Source: Vicingus serpentipes (GTDB lineage: Bacteria; Bacteroidota; Bacteroidia; Flavobacteriales_E; Vicingaceae). From it: a stretch of 64,000 nt of DNA. The translations under genes and the position numbers were made by a program. Of the stretch, positions 9,803 to 18,832 are shown piece after piece. A model generated the notes under the pieces. The model saw only the letters and a list, made by a program, of their open reading frames with translations. It did no database searches and was not told the origin of the DNA. The DNA is taken from positions 1-64,000 of the forward strand of contig JAGFIT010000009.1 in NCBI GenBank assembly GCA_024103385.1, written 5' to 3'. Position 1 is the first letter of the stretch; each line of letters opens with the position of its first letter.

Positions 9803-10513
9803 CTATTTGTATTGTTGAGCCAAATCAAAATAACTTTTTGTTTCTACCACAATAACCCCTCCAGTTAAGTCTCCATATTGAGCAGGTACTCCTCCAGTAT
9901 ATACTTTCATACTTCCTATAGCTTGACCATTAATTCCTATCTCTCCTGTTATTGATTTTATTCCATCTGTAATAAATTGAGTAGATTGTGGTCTCCCTCC
10001 ACTAATATAAACCTGTCCTGTTTCAGAAACAGTCACCCTAGGTAAATCTCCCAACATTTTAACTGGATTATACATATTTGGGTTTGTTTTAATTTCTGAT
10101 AATCCAATTGATTCAACATTAGGTTCATCCACAGATATTAATGGTCTTTCTTTTTCATAATCTACCCAAACGATTTCAACCTCCTCTATATCAATAGCCG
10201 ATGCTTCTGCTTTAACATCTACAAGAGTTATTCTGTTAGAAGTAATCGTAACATTTTCTATTTTGGAAGTTTTGTATCCCATGGCTTGAACTGTAATAGT
10301 GTAAACTCCCGAGTTAAGGGGTTTAATGGTATATTTCCCATCAAAATCTGATGCAGCTCCTTTCAAATTTCCTGCTTCTTCTACATATACATATACATTC
10401 CATATAGGTTCTCCCGTTGCTTTATCTCTTACAGTTCCTTTAATTTCTCCCGTTTGGGCATAAGCGAAGACAACTGCAAATAAAATAATTGGTAACAATA
10501 GTAGCTTTTTCAT
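9803..10513 (-). CDS. Stand-alone carboxypeptidase-regulatory-like plus TonB plug protein (no beta-barrel)
   Basis: 236 residues: signal peptide (MKKLLLLPIILFAVVFAYAQ), a carboxypeptidase-regulatory-like beta-sandwich (about 22-105, GEIKGTVRDKATGEPIWNVY), then a TonB-receptor plug-like domain (about 135-228) ending GGVPAQYGDLTGGVIVVETK, where plugs normally end. The several hundred residues of beta-barrel that follow in a true TonB-dependent receptor are missing, and the stop is only 5 bases before the ECF sigma gene. It could be a periplasmic signalling relic or a plug that works with the downstream sigma/anti-sigma pair. I see no trace of barrel sequence nearby, so this looks like a stable short form rather than a recent truncation. 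Confidence 0.82.
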   Translation of the reverse strand: MKKLLLLPIILFAVVFAYAQTGEIKGTVRDKATGEPIWNVYVYVEEAGNLKGAASDFDGKYTIKPLNSGVYTITVQAMGYKTSKIENVTITSNRITLVDVKAEASAIDIEEVEIVWVDYEKERPLISVDEPNVESIGLSEIKTNPNMYNPVKMLGDLPRVTVSETGQVYISGGRPQSTQFITDGIKSITGEIGINGQAIGSMKVYTGGVPAQYGDLTGGVIVVETKSYFDLAQQYK

Positions 10514-10703
10514 AATTTTTAGGTTTTAAATTAAACAATTAATAATCAATCTTTCTTCATAGATGTGCTCTTTTTTAAATTCCATAAATTTTTGTTGAAT
10601 TATTTTATTCATCCAATTATTCAACCGTTTATCATATTAATTATTTTTTCATTTATTTTTTTAACTAATTTAGTCCAACTTATAACTAAACTATAATTTA
10701 TCA

Positions 10704-12755
10704 ATGAATACTTTACACAAAACAATTCTCGGTATTACTGCTATTTCAATAACTGTTGCATGTAATAATAAGGAAACCGTTCAACACGAAGCAACTGTAG
10801 AAACAATTCCTGCATTTGATATTAGCCAGATAGATTCTAGTTATTCTCCTTGTGAAGATTTTGAACAATTTGCGGTAGGAAATTGGTTAAAAAATAATCC
10901 TGTTCCAGAATCAGAAAGTAGATGGGGAAGTTTTAATATCGTACATGATGCCAATGAAATAAAATTAAAAACAATTGTTGAAGAAGCCGCTAAAGCAAAG
11001 GCTAAAAAAAACACCCCACTACAACAAGTTGGAGATTTTTATGCTTCTGCTTTAGATTCTACTACAGTAAACAAATTAGGTATTCAACCTCTACAACCTT
11101 TATTAGATAAAATTGATGCTGTAGCTTCTATTCAAGAATTAGTAGAAACAATGACTGAAATGAGAAAACGTGGTTCTGGTTCTATATTCGGTTATTATGT
11201 AGGTATAGATTCTAAAAATAGCTCTCAATATATCGCTTATATTTCTCAAGGAGGATTAGGTTTACCTGACGAAGCTTATTACACTCCCCAAGATGAAAGA
11301 GGAAAAAATATATTAGTAGAATATGAAAAACACATTGCTGCTTTATTTCACCTTTCAGGACAAGAGGAAGAAGAAGCTAAAACAAATGCTCAAAAAGTAG
11401 TAGCGTTAGAAACTAATTTGGCCGCTAGTTGCATGAATAGAGTTGAGAGAAGAGACCCTCTTAAAACCTATAACAAATTTACCAAAGAAGAATTACAAAA
11501 ACTATGTACAAGCATTGACTGGGAAGCCTTTTTTAAAGTTGCAGAATTAAATATAACCGGAGATTTAATTGTTAGTCAACCCAATTTTATTAAAAACTTA
11601 GATAAAGCTTTTAAAACATTTCCTATAGACACATGGAAAACATATATGAAATGGCATTTAATTAACGATATGGCGAGCAATTTAAGTATTGAGTTTGAAC
11701 AACAAGCGTTCAGTTTTTACTCTACCACACTAAGAGGTGTAGCAACAATGAAACCTCGTTGGAAAAGAGCTTTATCAAAAACCAACGGTAGTGTTGGAGA
11801 ACAATTAGGGAAATTATTTGTTGAAAAACATTTTCCAGAAGAATCAAAACAAAAGGTATTAGATTTAATTGCAAATATTTCTGCTGTTTTTGAAGAAAGA
11901 TTAGCTCAACTTAATTGGATGAGCGATTCTACAAAAACTAAAGCATTGGATAAATTAGGTAAGTTTACCTACAAAATTGGTTATCCTGATCAATGGAAAG
12001 ATTATAGTGATGTAGAAATCAATTCAAAAACATTGGCTCAAAATGTAATGAACGCAAATTATCACGGTTATAAAGAAAATGTTAACCGTTTGGGACAGCC
12101 TATAGATAAAACAGAGTGGGGAATGACACCTCAAACAGTAAACGCTTACTACAACTCTCAAATGAATGAAATTGTTTTTCCTGCTGCTATCTTACAACCT
12201 CCATTTTTTAATCCTGATGCTGATAATGCAATTAATTATGGTGGAATTGGTGGTGTAATTGGACACGAATTTTCTCACGGCTTTGATGATCAAGGGAGCA
12301 AATCTGATGGAGACGGAAACTTAAAAAATTGGTGGAGCGAAGAAGATTTAGCTAATTTTAAAGAACGAACCAACAAATTAGTCAATCAGTTTAATACTTA
12401 TGAAGTTGCTGAAGGAAATCACGTAAATGGAGAATTAACTTTAGGTGAAAACATCGCAGATATCGCAGGCATAACACTTTCCTATTATGCATTAGTAAAA
12501 GCAATGAAAGATAAAAAAGATCCTATGGTGGACGGCTACAACTACAAACAACGTTTCTTTTTAGGCTGGGCACAAGTATGGCATGCTAACATAAAAGATG
12601 AGGCTGCTATTGATAGAATTAAAACCGATCCACATTCTCCTACTCGATACAGAACAATTGGACCATTGAGTAATATGCCTGAATTTCATGAAGCTTTCGG
12701 TTGTAAAGAAGGTGCAATGATTGCTCCTGATAGTTTAAAAGTAGCTATTTGGTAA
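10704..12755 (+). CDS. M13-family zinc metallopeptidase (neprilysin/PepO-like) lipoprotein
   Basis: 683 residues, the usual size for PepO-type M13 peptidases. The zinc site is VIGHEFSHGFDDQG (HExxH near residue 520) with the third ligand in ENIADIAG (about 580). The N-terminus is a lipoprotein signal ending ITVAC, so the mature protein is anchored as a lipoprotein from about Cys20. Other family marks are the N-terminal PCEDFEQFAVGNWLK and the C-terminal PHSPTRYRTIGPLSN. It cleaves oligopeptides in the periplasm or at the surface. A single-gene unit that ends at the terminator at 12785. Confidence 0.95.
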   Translation: MNTLHKTILGITAISITVACNNKETVQHEATVETIPAFDISQIDSSYSPCEDFEQFAVGNWLKNNPVPESESRWGSFNIVHDANEIKLKTIVEEAAKAKAKKNTPLQQVGDFYASALDSTTVNKLGIQPLQPLLDKIDAVASIQELVETMTEMRKRGSGSIFGYYVGIDSKNSSQYIAYISQGGLGLPDEAYYTPQDERGKNILVEYEKHIAALFHLSGQEEEEAKTNAQKVVALETNLAASCMNRVERRDPLKTYNKFTKEELQKLCTSIDWEAFFKVAELNITGDLIVSQPNFIKNLDKAFKTFPIDTWKTYMKWHLINDMASNLSIEFEQQAFSFYSTTLRGVATMKPRWKRALSKTNGSVGEQLGKLFVEKHFPEESKQKVLDLIANISAVFEERLAQLNWMSDSTKTKALDKLGKFTYKIGYPDQWKDYSDVEINSKTLAQNVMNANYHGYKENVNRLGQPIDKTEWGMTPQTVNAYYNSQMNEIVFPAAILQPPFFNPDADNAINYGGIGGVIGHEFSHGFDDQGSKSDGDGNLKNWWSEEDLANFKERTNKLVNQFNTYEVAEGNHVNGELTLGENIADIAGITLSYYALVKAMKDKKDPMVDGYNYKQRFFLGWAQVWHANIKDEAAIDRIKTDPHSPTRYRTIGPLSNMPEFHEAFGCKEGAMIAPDSLKVAIW

Positions 12756-12784
12756 TCCAATTATTTATTTCAAGATAATTTTGT

Positions 12785-12819
12785 AGATCCCGTATTTTTT
12801 TTGCGGGATCTCTTTTTTT
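12785..12819 (+). terminator. Rho-independent terminator after the M13 peptidase gene
   Basis: An 8-bp perfect stem (AGATCCCG with CGGGATCT), an 11-base loop and a run of seven T. It ends 6 bases before the ATG of the next gene, which rules out start codons inside the hairpin for that gene. Confidence 0.88.
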
Positions 12820-12824
12820 ATTCC

Positions 12825-13901
12825 ATGAACTTAAAAGACGAATTCGATAAAACATTTATAGTAGATTTGAGTTGTAAAATCTCCACTCAAACTACTGCTT
12901 TTAATCAACATTCATTTGAAGATAGCTTGTTAAATGACCTGTGGGAAAAGAAAGAATTAAAAGAACGTATCCGAGCAATTGCTGAAGTCATTCATTCCCA
13001 CCTGCAATTTTCTTATATAGAACAAACCAACATCCTTTCAAAAATTGCACCTAATTACAAAGGCCTAAAAGGGTTAATATTTCCTGAATTTATACAGTTA
13101 TACGGATTAAATGATGTACCAACATCATTCAAAGCAATGGAATTATTTACTCAATATTCTACCGCTGAGTTTGCTATTCGCCCTTTTATTGAGAAATATC
13201 CTAAAGAAAGTCATCAACAATTATTAACATGGAGTTTGTCAGATAATTACCATTTAAGAAGATTAGCTTCCGAAGGAAGTCGACCTCGATTACCATGGGG
13301 TCGAAAATTAATTGCGTTTATTAAAAAACCTCAACCCAACATCCCTATTTTAGAAAACTTAAAAAATGACGATTCTTTATATGTAAGAAAAAGTGTGGCT
13401 AACCATCTCAATGATATATCTAAGGACCATCCTAACTTAGTATTAGATTTAGCTAAAAAGTGGCTTGGAACCTCCAAACATAGTGACTGGATAGTAAAAC
13501 ACGCTTTAAGAACATTGTTAAAAAAAGGAGATAAAAAAGCTTTAGCTATTTTTGGGCTTGATGATTCTAAAGGTCTTGAGATTAAAGATTTAACCCTCTC
13601 TAAATCAAAAATAAAAATTGGCGAGTTTGTTCATTTTCAGTTTAAATTAATTAATCAATCCAATCAACAAAGAAGCATCCGTTTAGAGTACAGTGTTAAT
13701 TATATAAAAGCGAACGGCAGTAGCTCCAAAAAAAAATTTCAGCTTTCTGAACTCAGTTTAAACCCTAACACAAAAAAAGCTTTTAAACGCAAACAATGGT
13801 TTAAAGAATTATCTACTAGGAAGCATTACCCTGGAAATCATATCATTACCATTATAGTTAATGGAGATGAAAAGGAAAGTGTTAGTCTATCTATAAAATA
13901 A
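12825..13901 (+). CDS. DNA alkylation repair protein (HEAT-repeat, AlkD-like family)
   Basis: 358 residues counted from the ATG at 12825. A possible start at 12801 is inside the terminator hairpin, so I reject it. The sequence has the HEAT-like helices of the DNA alkylation repair family (RRLASEGSRPRLPWG, DDSLYVRKSVANHLNDI), and a C-terminal beta domain of about 100 residues that is typical of the longer COG4335-type members. By family it removes positively charged alkylated bases (3-methyladenine, 7-methylguanine) without base flipping. Its activity on specific lesions is not shown by sequence. Confidence 0.87.
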   Translation: MNLKDEFDKTFIVDLSCKISTQTTAFNQHSFEDSLLNDLWEKKELKERIRAIAEVIHSHLQFSYIEQTNILSKIAPNYKGLKGLIFPEFIQLYGLNDVPTSFKAMELFTQYSTAEFAIRPFIEKYPKESHQQLLTWSLSDNYHLRRLASEGSRPRLPWGRKLIAFIKKPQPNIPILENLKNDDSLYVRKSVANHLNDISKDHPNLVLDLAKKWLGTSKHSDWIVKHALRTLLKKGDKKALAIFGLDDSKGLEIKDLTLSKSKIKIGEFVHFQFKLINQSNQQRSIRLEYSVNYIKANGSSSKKKFQLSELSLNPNTKKAFKRKQWFKELSTRKHYPGNHIITIIVNGDEKESVSLSIK

Positions 13902-13905
13902 AGAA

Positions 13906-13922
13906 GGCTCCAAACAGGAGCC
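13906..13922. terminator. Hairpin between convergent genes, possible bidirectional terminator
   Basis: GGCTCC and GGAGCC form a 6-bp stem with a 5-base loop between the ends of the converging alkylation-repair and prohibitin genes. On the minus strand it is followed by TTCTTTATTTT, a moderate T tract; on the plus strand the T tract is poor. Confidence 0.5.
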
Positions 13923-13944
13923 CTCCTAACATATTTTACGACTA

Positions 13945-14784
13945 TTAATTACTTCCTAATATCAACGGCATCCCATCCTTACCTCCTACCACTACAACTT
14001 TTGTGTTTGGAGATTCAGAAAGTTTTAATGTAGCTTCTATCCCTTTTTCTTTCAGAATGTTTGGCGTTAAAGAAGCATTTAATATTCGATTAGCTTCTGC
14101 TTTACCTTGTGCTTCAATCTTTACCTTCTCAGCTTCTTTATTCGCTTTTTGCAATTTAAATTCGTATTCCAATGATTCTTGTTCTTGCTTTAATTTGCTC
14201 TCAATTGCTGTTTTAATAGTTGCAGGCAATGTAATGTCCCTTACTAAAATTTCATTCAATTGAACATATTGCTTATCCACAATTTTTTTCGTTTCCTCAT
14301 ATATTTCAGATTGTATTGCATCCCTTTTGGTAGAATAAATCTCTTCAGGAGTATATCTTCCAATCACACTTCTGGTAGCTGAACGAATGGCTGGAACAAG
14401 CACACGCTGTAAATAGCTTTGACCTTTTTCTTGATGTAGTTTAGGTAAAGTGGCAAATTCAGGCTGATACCATGCGGAAACTTCAACAGAAATCTCTAAT
14501 CCATTAGAAGAAAGTACAGCCATCTTTTCCATCACCTCTTGTTGCCTTACTTCATAAACAATTAAATCATTCCATGGAGCAATAATATGAAATCCCTCAT
14601 TATAAGTGTTTTCAGTATCAATACCATTAGAAAGTCGAAACAAAACCCCAGCTTGTCCTCCATCAATTTTCTTAAAACTTTTAAACAAAACAATGATAAG
14701 GATTATAAAAACTACTACTCCTATAATTATGTTTTTCCCGTTTTTTGGAAACTCGGGCATGTCCATTTGTTGATAATCTGCCAT
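13945..14784 (-). CDS. Prohibitin-family SPFH/Band 7 membrane protein
   Basis: 279 residues with one N-terminal TM helix (about 18-35, IIIGVVVFIILIIVLF) followed by an SPFH/Band 7 domain (about 38-200, KIDGGQAGVLFRLSNG) and a coiled-coil-forming region rich in E, K and A (about 195-235). This is the layout of bacterial prohibitin homologues, which form large ring- or cage-like assemblies on the inner membrane and associate with membrane proteases. It is transcribed away from PorX and converges on the alkylation-repair gene. Specific partners are unknown. Confidence 0.92.
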   Translation of the reverse strand: MADYQQMDMPEFPKNGKNIIIGVVVFIILIIVLFKSFKKIDGGQAGVLFRLSNGIDTENTYNEGFHIIAPWNDLIVYEVRQQEVMEKMAVLSSNGLEISVEVSAWYQPEFATLPKLHQEKGQSYLQRVLVPAIRSATRSVIGRYTPEEIYSTKRDAIQSEIYEETKKIVDKQYVQLNEILVRDITLPATIKTAIESKLKQEQESLEYEFKLQKANKEAEKVKIEAQGKAEANRILNASLTPNILKEKGIEATLKLSESPNTKVVVVGGKDGMPLILGSN

Positions 14785-14866
14785 TTTTATTTTATTTTAA
14801 ATTAAGGGTCTAAATTAGGCAAAAGTTATCCAATAAAACATAAAACAATTGTTATCGATGAAATCG

Positions 14867-16420
14867 CTATCTAGGAGTCAGTTTTATAATCGGTATTAAC
14901 ATCTCTTCCAAAGAAATACCTCCATGTTGAAAGGTATCTTTGTAATATTTTACATAGTGGTTGTAATTATTGGGATATGCAAAAAACTTATCCTCTTTTG
15001 CAAAAACATAGGATTGACTCATGTTTACTTTTGGTAAATGTGCTTCATCTGGGTTAGTTATCGCCAATACATCTTTTGCTTGATAATCCAAACTTTTACC
15101 TTGCTTGTACCTTAAGTTAGGATTGACATCTTTGTCACCTATTATTTTAGAAGGTTCTTTTACCCGAATTGATCCATGATCTGTGGTTATAATTACCTTT
15201 CCTCCTCTAGCAGCAATTTCTTTAAAAATAGTTAACAAAGTAGAATGCTCTAGCCAGGATTTAACAATAGTACGATAGGCTGCTTCATCACTGGCTAGTT
15301 CTTTAACAATTTCCGTATCTGTCCGTGCATGTGAAAGCATATCAACAAAATTGTATACTATAATATTTAAAGGATTATTAAACATATCAGGAACTTCTCG
15401 TAACACTTTATTTCCATAACTCACATTCAATACTTTATTGTACGAAAACTTAGTACTTAATCCGTTCCTTTTTAACTGCTCCTCAATAAAAAATTGCTCG
15501 TGCAGATTTCTGCCACCATCATCCTCATCGTTTACCCATTTATCAGGATATTTTCTTTCTATTTCAGAAGGCATCATTCCTGCAAATATTGCATTTCTAG
15601 AGTATTGTGTTGTGGTTGGTAAAATGCTATAAAAAACATCTTCTTCGTCTACCCAATAGTCAGAACTGATAATAGGTCGAATTATTTTCCATTGATCATA
15701 ACGCAAATTATCAATTACTACAAAAAAGACAGACTTTTCTCCCTTTTTAAGCTCAGGGATAACATGTTTCTTAAATAAAGTGTGTGACATCGTAGGTGCT
15801 TCATCAGGATGAGAAAGCCAGTAAGTATAATTTCTTTCTACAAACTTTCCAAACTGAGCATTCGCTTCTGTCTTTTGCATTTGAAAAATCTCCTCCATCC
15901 CACTCTCTTTTGATTTCTCTAATTCTAACTCCCAATAAGTTAATTTTTTGTATAAATCAATCCAATCGTTCTCATCCAAATTATCACCCAACATCATCCC
16001 TATTTCTCTAAACTCTTGTTGATATTTAGATGTTGAACGTTCACTGACTAATCTGGTGGTATCTAAATTTTTCTTAATAGACAACAAAATTTGTTTAGGA
16101 TTGACAGGCTTTATTAAGTAATCCGATATTTTAGAACCTATCGCCTCTTCCATGATATGTTCCTCTTCACTTTTCGTAATCATAATAACTGGCAAACTAG
16201 GGTTTTTGGTTTTCATTATTTCTAATGTTTCCAACCCAGATAAGCCTGGCATATTTTCATCTAAAAAAACAATATCCACTCTATTTTCCTCTAAAATATC
16301 TAACGCAGCATCTCCACTTTGAGTAGATAAAACTTCATAACCTTTCTCTTCCAAAAAAAGAATATGAGGTTTTAATAAATCTATTTCATCATCTGCCCAA
16401 AGTATTGTTATTTTTTCCAT
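14867..16420 (-). CDS. porX: PorX: T9SS response regulator with PglZ (alkaline phosphatase-like) effector domain
   Basis: 517 residues. Receiver domain at 1-120 with the acidic pocket DD10-11, the phosphoacceptor Asp54 (VFLDENMPG) and a conserved Lys in MITKSEEE. A helical linker is followed by a PglZ/alkaline-phosphatase-superfamily domain (about 205-517) with SVFFVVIDNLRYDQW, TTTQYSRNAIFAG and ITTDHGSIRVKEP, which hold the metal ligands and the nucleophile Thr. In Porphyromonas and Flavobacterium PorX works with the PorY kinase and sigma factor SigP to control T9SS genes, and the effector domain is a zinc phosphodiesterase. A cognate PorY is not next to it in this window. Confidence 0.95.
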   Translation of the reverse strand: MEKITILWADDEIDLLKPHILFLEEKGYEVLSTQSGDAALDILEENRVDIVFLDENMPGLSGLETLEIMKTKNPSLPVIMITKSEEEHIMEEAIGSKISDYLIKPVNPKQILLSIKKNLDTTRLVSERSTSKYQQEFREIGMMLGDNLDENDWIDLYKKLTYWELELEKSKESGMEEIFQMQKTEANAQFGKFVERNYTYWLSHPDEAPTMSHTLFKKHVIPELKKGEKSVFFVVIDNLRYDQWKIIRPIISSDYWVDEEDVFYSILPTTTQYSRNAIFAGMMPSEIERKYPDKWVNDEDDGGRNLHEQFFIEEQLKRNGLSTKFSYNKVLNVSYGNKVLREVPDMFNNPLNIIVYNFVDMLSHARTDTEIVKELASDEAAYRTIVKSWLEHSTLLTIFKEIAARGGKVIITTDHGSIRVKEPSKIIGDKDVNPNLRYKQGKSLDYQAKDVLAITNPDEAHLPKVNMSQSYVFAKEDKFFAYPNNYNHYVKYYKDTFQHGGISLEEMLIPIIKLTPR

Positions 16421-16476
16421 ATTTTCTTATGTGATTTCTGTATCTCTTCTTTCTCAATTTATCAAGTCAAAAATAG

Positions 16477-16484
16477 TACTTTTG
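16477..16484 (+). promoter_or_regulatory. Putative -7 promoter box TACTTTTG before the HD-domain gene
   Basis: TACTTTTG matches TAnnTTTG and lies 28 bases before the ATG at 16513, a usual spacing for this phylum. The -33 element is not clear. Confidence 0.4.
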
Positions 16485-16512
16485 AAATTCAAAAAATGAT
16501 TACCCCTGTTTT

Positions 16513-17742
16513 ATGAGTCAACTCAATAAAAAGAAAATATTTAACGACCCAATATATGGTTTTATTACCCTTCCTTACGATATTATTTTTGATTTAATAG
16601 AACATCCTTATTTTCAACGACTAAGACGCATCAAACAATTGGGTTTAACCCATATGGTTTTTCCAGGAGCTTTACACACAAGATTTCATCATGCTTTGGG
16701 CACTATGCATTTAATGACTAAAGCCATTGATGTACTACGCTCAAAAGGAACCAAAATAACGGAAAAAGAAGCTCAAGGTGTTTCTATTGCTATATTATTA
16801 CATGACATTGGACATGGCCCTTTTTCTCATGCCTTAGAACACAGCTTAGTAAATGGCGTTTCCCATGAAGAAATTTCTACTTTTTTTATGGATGCGCTCA
16901 ATAAAGAATTTAAAGGAAAGTTAGATTTAGCCTTACAAATTTTCAGGAATGAATATCCTAAAAAATTTTTACATCAATTGGTATCCAGCCAGTTAGATAT
17001 GGATAGATTGGATTATTTAAAACGAGATAGTTTTTATACTGGTGTTTCTGAAGGAGTAATTAGTACCGATCGTATTATTACTATGCTAAATGTTAAAAAT
17101 GACGAATTAGCTATTGAGGAAAAAGGAATTTACTCTATTGAAAAATTTATTATTGCAAGAAGGTTAATGTACTGGCAAGTATATTTACATAAAACAGTAG
17201 TATCTGCCGAAAATTTGTTGATTAAAATTTTAAAAAGAGCGAAAGAGTTAGCCGCTCAACATATTGATTTATTTGCTACCCCAGCTTTAAGTCAATTTTT
17301 ATACAATGAACATAATTTAAGTTCTTTCCAAAAAAATCCTTTATTACTGGATACTTTTGCTGAATTGGATGACACGGATATTATGTCTGCAATAAAAGTA
17401 TGGAAAACCCATAGCGACAAGACCTTATCCACACTCTGTAAAATGGCTATCAACAGAGATTTATATAAAATACAGCTCCAATCTAAAAAATTTGAAAAAC
17501 CTGTTGTTGATGCTATTTCAGCGGATGTTATTGCTAAATTAAAAATTCCTAAGAATGAACTGAGTTATTTTGTTTTTCAAGATAATATAGTGAATAACGC
17601 CTATAATCCAAAAATGGATAAAATTAACATCTTACTGAAGGACAATAGCATTAATGACATTACTGAAGCAGCCGATACATTTAACATAAAGGCACTAGCA
17701 ACTCCTGTAAAAAAATGGTTTCTTTGTTTTCCTAAACATTAA
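16513..17742 (+). CDS. HD-domain phosphohydrolase
   Basis: 409 residues. The HD metal-site motifs are clear: HTRFHHALGTMHL near 50-62, the doublet in LLHDIGHGPFSHALEH near 94-109, and the final aspartate in QLDMDRLDYL near 157-166. The N-terminal DPIYGFITLPYDIIFDLIEHP is typical of the widespread HD protein family related to dNTP triphosphohydrolases. Such enzymes cleave phosphoester or nucleotide substrates, but the exact substrate of this subfamily is not known. It precedes the lipid A operon on the same strand by 63 bases and may be transcribed with it. Confidence 0.9.
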   Translation: MSQLNKKKIFNDPIYGFITLPYDIIFDLIEHPYFQRLRRIKQLGLTHMVFPGALHTRFHHALGTMHLMTKAIDVLRSKGTKITEKEAQGVSIAILLHDIGHGPFSHALEHSLVNGVSHEEISTFFMDALNKEFKGKLDLALQIFRNEYPKKFLHQLVSSQLDMDRLDYLKRDSFYTGVSEGVISTDRIITMLNVKNDELAIEEKGIYSIEKFIIARRLMYWQVYLHKTVVSAENLLIKILKRAKELAAQHIDLFATPALSQFLYNEHNLSSFQKNPLLLDTFAELDDTDIMSAIKVWKTHSDKTLSTLCKMAINRDLYKIQLQSKKFEKPVVDAISADVIAKLKIPKNELSYFVFQDNIVNNAYNPKMDKINILLKDNSINDITEAADTFNIKALATPVKKWFLCFPKH

Positions 17743-17791
17743 TAGATTAAAAACTTCAATCTAAAAATTAGTTAATTTCTTGACAAACTAC

Positions 17792-17799
17792 TAATTTTG
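17792..17799 (+). promoter_or_regulatory. Putative -7 promoter box TAATTTTG for the lpxD operon
   Basis: TAATTTTG fits TAnnTTTG and ends 6 bases before the lpxD ATG, so a transcript from it would have almost no leader. No -33 TTG at the normal distance, so the evidence is partial. Confidence 0.35.
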
Positions 17800-17805
17800 G
17801 TACCC

Positions 17806-18831
17806 ATGGAATTTACAGCGCAACAAATAGCAGGCTTACTTGATGGAGAAATAGTTGGTAATCCAGAAATTATAGTCAACAAATTATCTAAAATTGAAGA
17901 GGGTGATACTCATTCACTTTCATTCTTAGCCAATTTGGCTTACGAGCAATATTTATATACTACTGATGCTTCTATTGTTATTATTAATAAAGATTTGGTT
18001 TTAGAAAAAGAAGTAAAATCAACATGTACCTTAATTCGTGTTGAAGATGCTTATCAATGCTTTGCTAAATTGTTGGAAACATACGACCAGTTTAAAAAAA
18101 ATAAATCCGGAATTGATAAACAAACTGCCATTGCTGATAACGCAACCTTAGGCGAAAATGTTTACGTTGGTGCTTTCAGTTATATTGGCGAAAATGTAAC
18201 TATTGGTAATGATGTTAAAATATATCCTAACAGCTACATTGGTGATAACACTACCATAGGTGACAACACTATTATTAATGCAGGAGTGAAAATTTACCAC
18301 GATTGTGTAATAGGAAAAAATTGCACTTTCCACTCAGGAACTATAATTGGTGCAGATGGTTTTGGATTTGCTCCCAATAGTGAAAATGAGTACAACAAGG
18401 TTCCTCAAATAGGTAATGTGATTATTGAAGATTATGTAGAGATTGGTGCTAACTCCTGTGTAGATAGAGCTACATTAGGTTCCACCGTAATTAAAAAGGG
18501 AGTAAAAATTGATAACCTTGTGCAAATTGCTCACAATGTTGTAGTTGGCGAACATTCTGTTATCGTTTCACAAGTCGGAATTGCCGGTTCTACAAAAATT
18601 GGAAAGAATTGCATGATTGCTGGTCAAGTTGGAATTATCGGCCATTTAAAAATTGGAAATGGAGTAAAAATTGCCGCTCAATCAGGGATCACAAGAGATA
18701 TAGAAGATAACGGAATAGTTCAAGGTTCTCCTGCTTATGCAGTAAGAGATTACACTAAGTCATACGCAGTATTTAAGAACTTACCTAGTCTTAATAATAG
18801 ATTAAATGATTTAGAAAAAAAATTGAAATAA
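17806..18831 (+). CDS. lpxD: UDP-3-O-(3-hydroxyacyl)glucosamine N-acyltransferase LpxD
   Basis: 341 residues from the ATG at 17806 ([19 protein letters not shown], the usual LpxD start). An N-terminal uridine-binding domain of about 100 residues is followed by a left-handed beta-helix of hexapeptide repeats ([20 protein letters not shown]). The catalytic histidine is in [11 protein letters not shown]. It adds the second acyl chain to the glucosamine N in lipid A synthesis, the step after LpxC. First gene of an lpxD-lpxC/fabZ-lpxA-efp operon with 1 base between it and the next gene. Confidence 0.96.
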   Translation: MEFTAQQIAGLLDGEIVGNPEIIVNKLSKIEEGDTHSLSFLANLAYEQYLYTTDASIVIINKDLVLEKEVKSTCTLIRVEDAYQCFAKLLETYDQFKKNKSGIDKQTAIADNATLGENVYVGAFSYIGENVTIGNDVKIYPNSYIGDNTTIGDNTIINAGVKIYHDCVIGKNCTFHSGTIIGADGFGFAPNSENEYNKVPQIGNVIIEDYVEIGANSCVDRATLGSTVIKKGVKIDNLVQIAHNVVVGEHSVIVSQVGIAGSTKIGKNCMIAGQVGIIGHLKIGNGVKIAAQSGITRDIEDNGIVQGSPAYAVRDYTKSYAVFKNLPSLNNRLNDLEKKLK

Positions 18832-18832
18832 C

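Noticed and set aside
9803-10513. TonB-dependent receptor broken by a frameshift
   Set aside because: No barrel-like sequence is found in any frame downstream; the sigma factor gene begins 5 bases after the stop.
12801-12824. Earlier start of the alkylation-repair gene
   Set aside because: Lies in the stem of the terminator of the upstream gene.
14003-14263. Plus-strand ORF of 86 codons
   Set aside because: Antisense shadow of the prohibitin gene.
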